Positions 63,744 through 64,000 of a DNA stretch of 64,000 bases are shown here, in pieces. Made by a program: the position numbers and the translations under genes. The stretch covers positions 558,001-622,000 of the forward strand of contig DLHG01000013.1 of the NCBI GenBank assembly GCA_002483105.1. The letters run 5' to 3'. The notes under the pieces were generated by a model. It had not been told where the DNA came from and ran no database searches. It saw only the letters and a program-made list of their open reading frames with translations. Source of the stretch: Bacteroidetes bacterium UBA7674. GTDB lineage: Bacteria; Bacteroidota; Bacteroidia; Chitinophagales; Chitinophagaceae. Each line of letters starts with the position of its first letter. The stretch's first letter is position 1.

Positions 63744-64000
63744 TTACTTATTTTTCTTATCGTCCTTGCCGTCCACAATGTCTTTAGCTTTTTCGCCTAC
63801 CTTTTCAGCTGCATTGCCAACTGCTTGTCCGGCTTTTTTGACGCCGTGCTTAGTGGCATCCCAGGCATCGCTGATACCATTGCCGGCCCTGTCCCATACA
63901 TTGCCCCTGCTGTCTACTACGTATCCTTCTTCCCATTCGTACTCGTTATTGTCTTTTACTACTCTTCCGCTGCGGCGTATCACTATGCCGTTATCCAGTT
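63744..64000 (-). CDS. amphipathic-helix protein, 5' end outside the window
   Basis: The frame is open to the window edge, upstream of the GTG at 63983 (LDNGIVIRRSGRVV before it), so the gene is probably truncated. A beta-like segment (NNEYEWEEGYVVDSRGNVWD) is followed by a charged, repetitive amphipathic helix (DATKHGVKKAGQAVGNAAEK, then VGEKAKDIVDGKDDKKNK) resembling LEA or apolipoprotein-like 11-mer repeats. That is a composition-based resemblance only. Function unknown. Confidence 0.65.
   Translation of the reverse strand, partial: LDNGIVIRRSGRVVKDNNEYEWEEGYVVDSRGNVWDRAGNGISDAWDATKHGVKKAGQAVGNAAEKVGEKAKDIVDGKDDKKNK

Overview
The window is chromosomal DNA of a Bacteroidota bacterium, most likely a Chitinophagaceae-like member of Chitinophagia. 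The evidence is the TAnnTTTG/TTTG promoter type, type IX secretion (T9SS) C-terminal sorting domains on at least four secreted proteins, a bacillithiol deacetylase (BshB1), the Bacteroidota-type GlmU-like protein, DUF4295 next to rpmB-rpmG, DUF4294, and an exosortase with a short sorted peptide. Most genes are housekeeping or envelope genes. No rRNA operon, CRISPR array or intact prophage is visible.

Layout. 0-2.8 kb: right end of an integrated element. A gene cut by the window edge, a 62-residue ORF and a large serine recombinase are followed by tRNA-Arg(CCG) on the opposite strand. The recombinase reading frame runs through that tRNA and its terminator, and a broken copy of the tRNA 5' half plus tRNA-Glu(TTC) follow. 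2.8-8 kb: tpiA, GlmU-like protein, rpmE2, a TlpA-like thioredoxin, an MBL-fold hydrolase and an outer-membrane beta-barrel protein. 8.1-10.4 kb: an Asp-rich acidic protein and a compact exosortase cassette (tiny substrate, exosortase, membrane partner). 10.4-19 kb: M36-type T9SS protease, secreted propeller proteins, DUF4349 lipoprotein, catalase. 19-20.1 kb: four tandem Cys-rich mini-lipoproteins, with two relatives at 63 kb. 20.4-24.2 kb: dnaX and the E2 subunit of pyruvate dehydrogenase. 25-33.4 kb: GH44 glycosidase, a winged-helix/CreD/DgkA/DUF1361 membrane operon flanked by two paralogous lipoproteins, then rpmB-rpmG-DUF4295. 33.6-39 kb: bshB1, a PAS histidine kinase with a receiver protein, an orphan terminase-like DNA-binding protein, DUF1653 and DUF4294. 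39-48.5 kb: DCC thioredoxin-like protein, purQ, then a disulfide-transfer cluster (three DsbD-alpha-type domains, full DsbD, and a recent duplicate of its thioredoxin domain lacking one active-site Cys) and an FAD dehydrogenase. 48.6-64 kb: ion channel, YwbE, CrtI-like oxidoreductase, glmM, M16 protease, second PAS kinase, recA, a T9SS propeller protein and small lipoproteins.

The most striking non-genic signal is a family of more than twenty intergenic elements. Each consists of a first hairpin (CCCCTCC ... GGAGGGGT), a second hairpin whose arms differ between copies but remain self-complementary, a G-rich block (GGGGTGGGT or GGGGTGGT) and often a tail ending ACTCGC. Compensatory arm changes argue that the structure is under selection. 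Other dispersed repeats include short-word repeats that also occur inside the linkers of dnaX and the E2 gene, and a roughly 210-bp inverted dispersed repeat at 24.3 and 62.1 kb. Assignments come from reading motifs by eye; no database search or structure calculation was possible.
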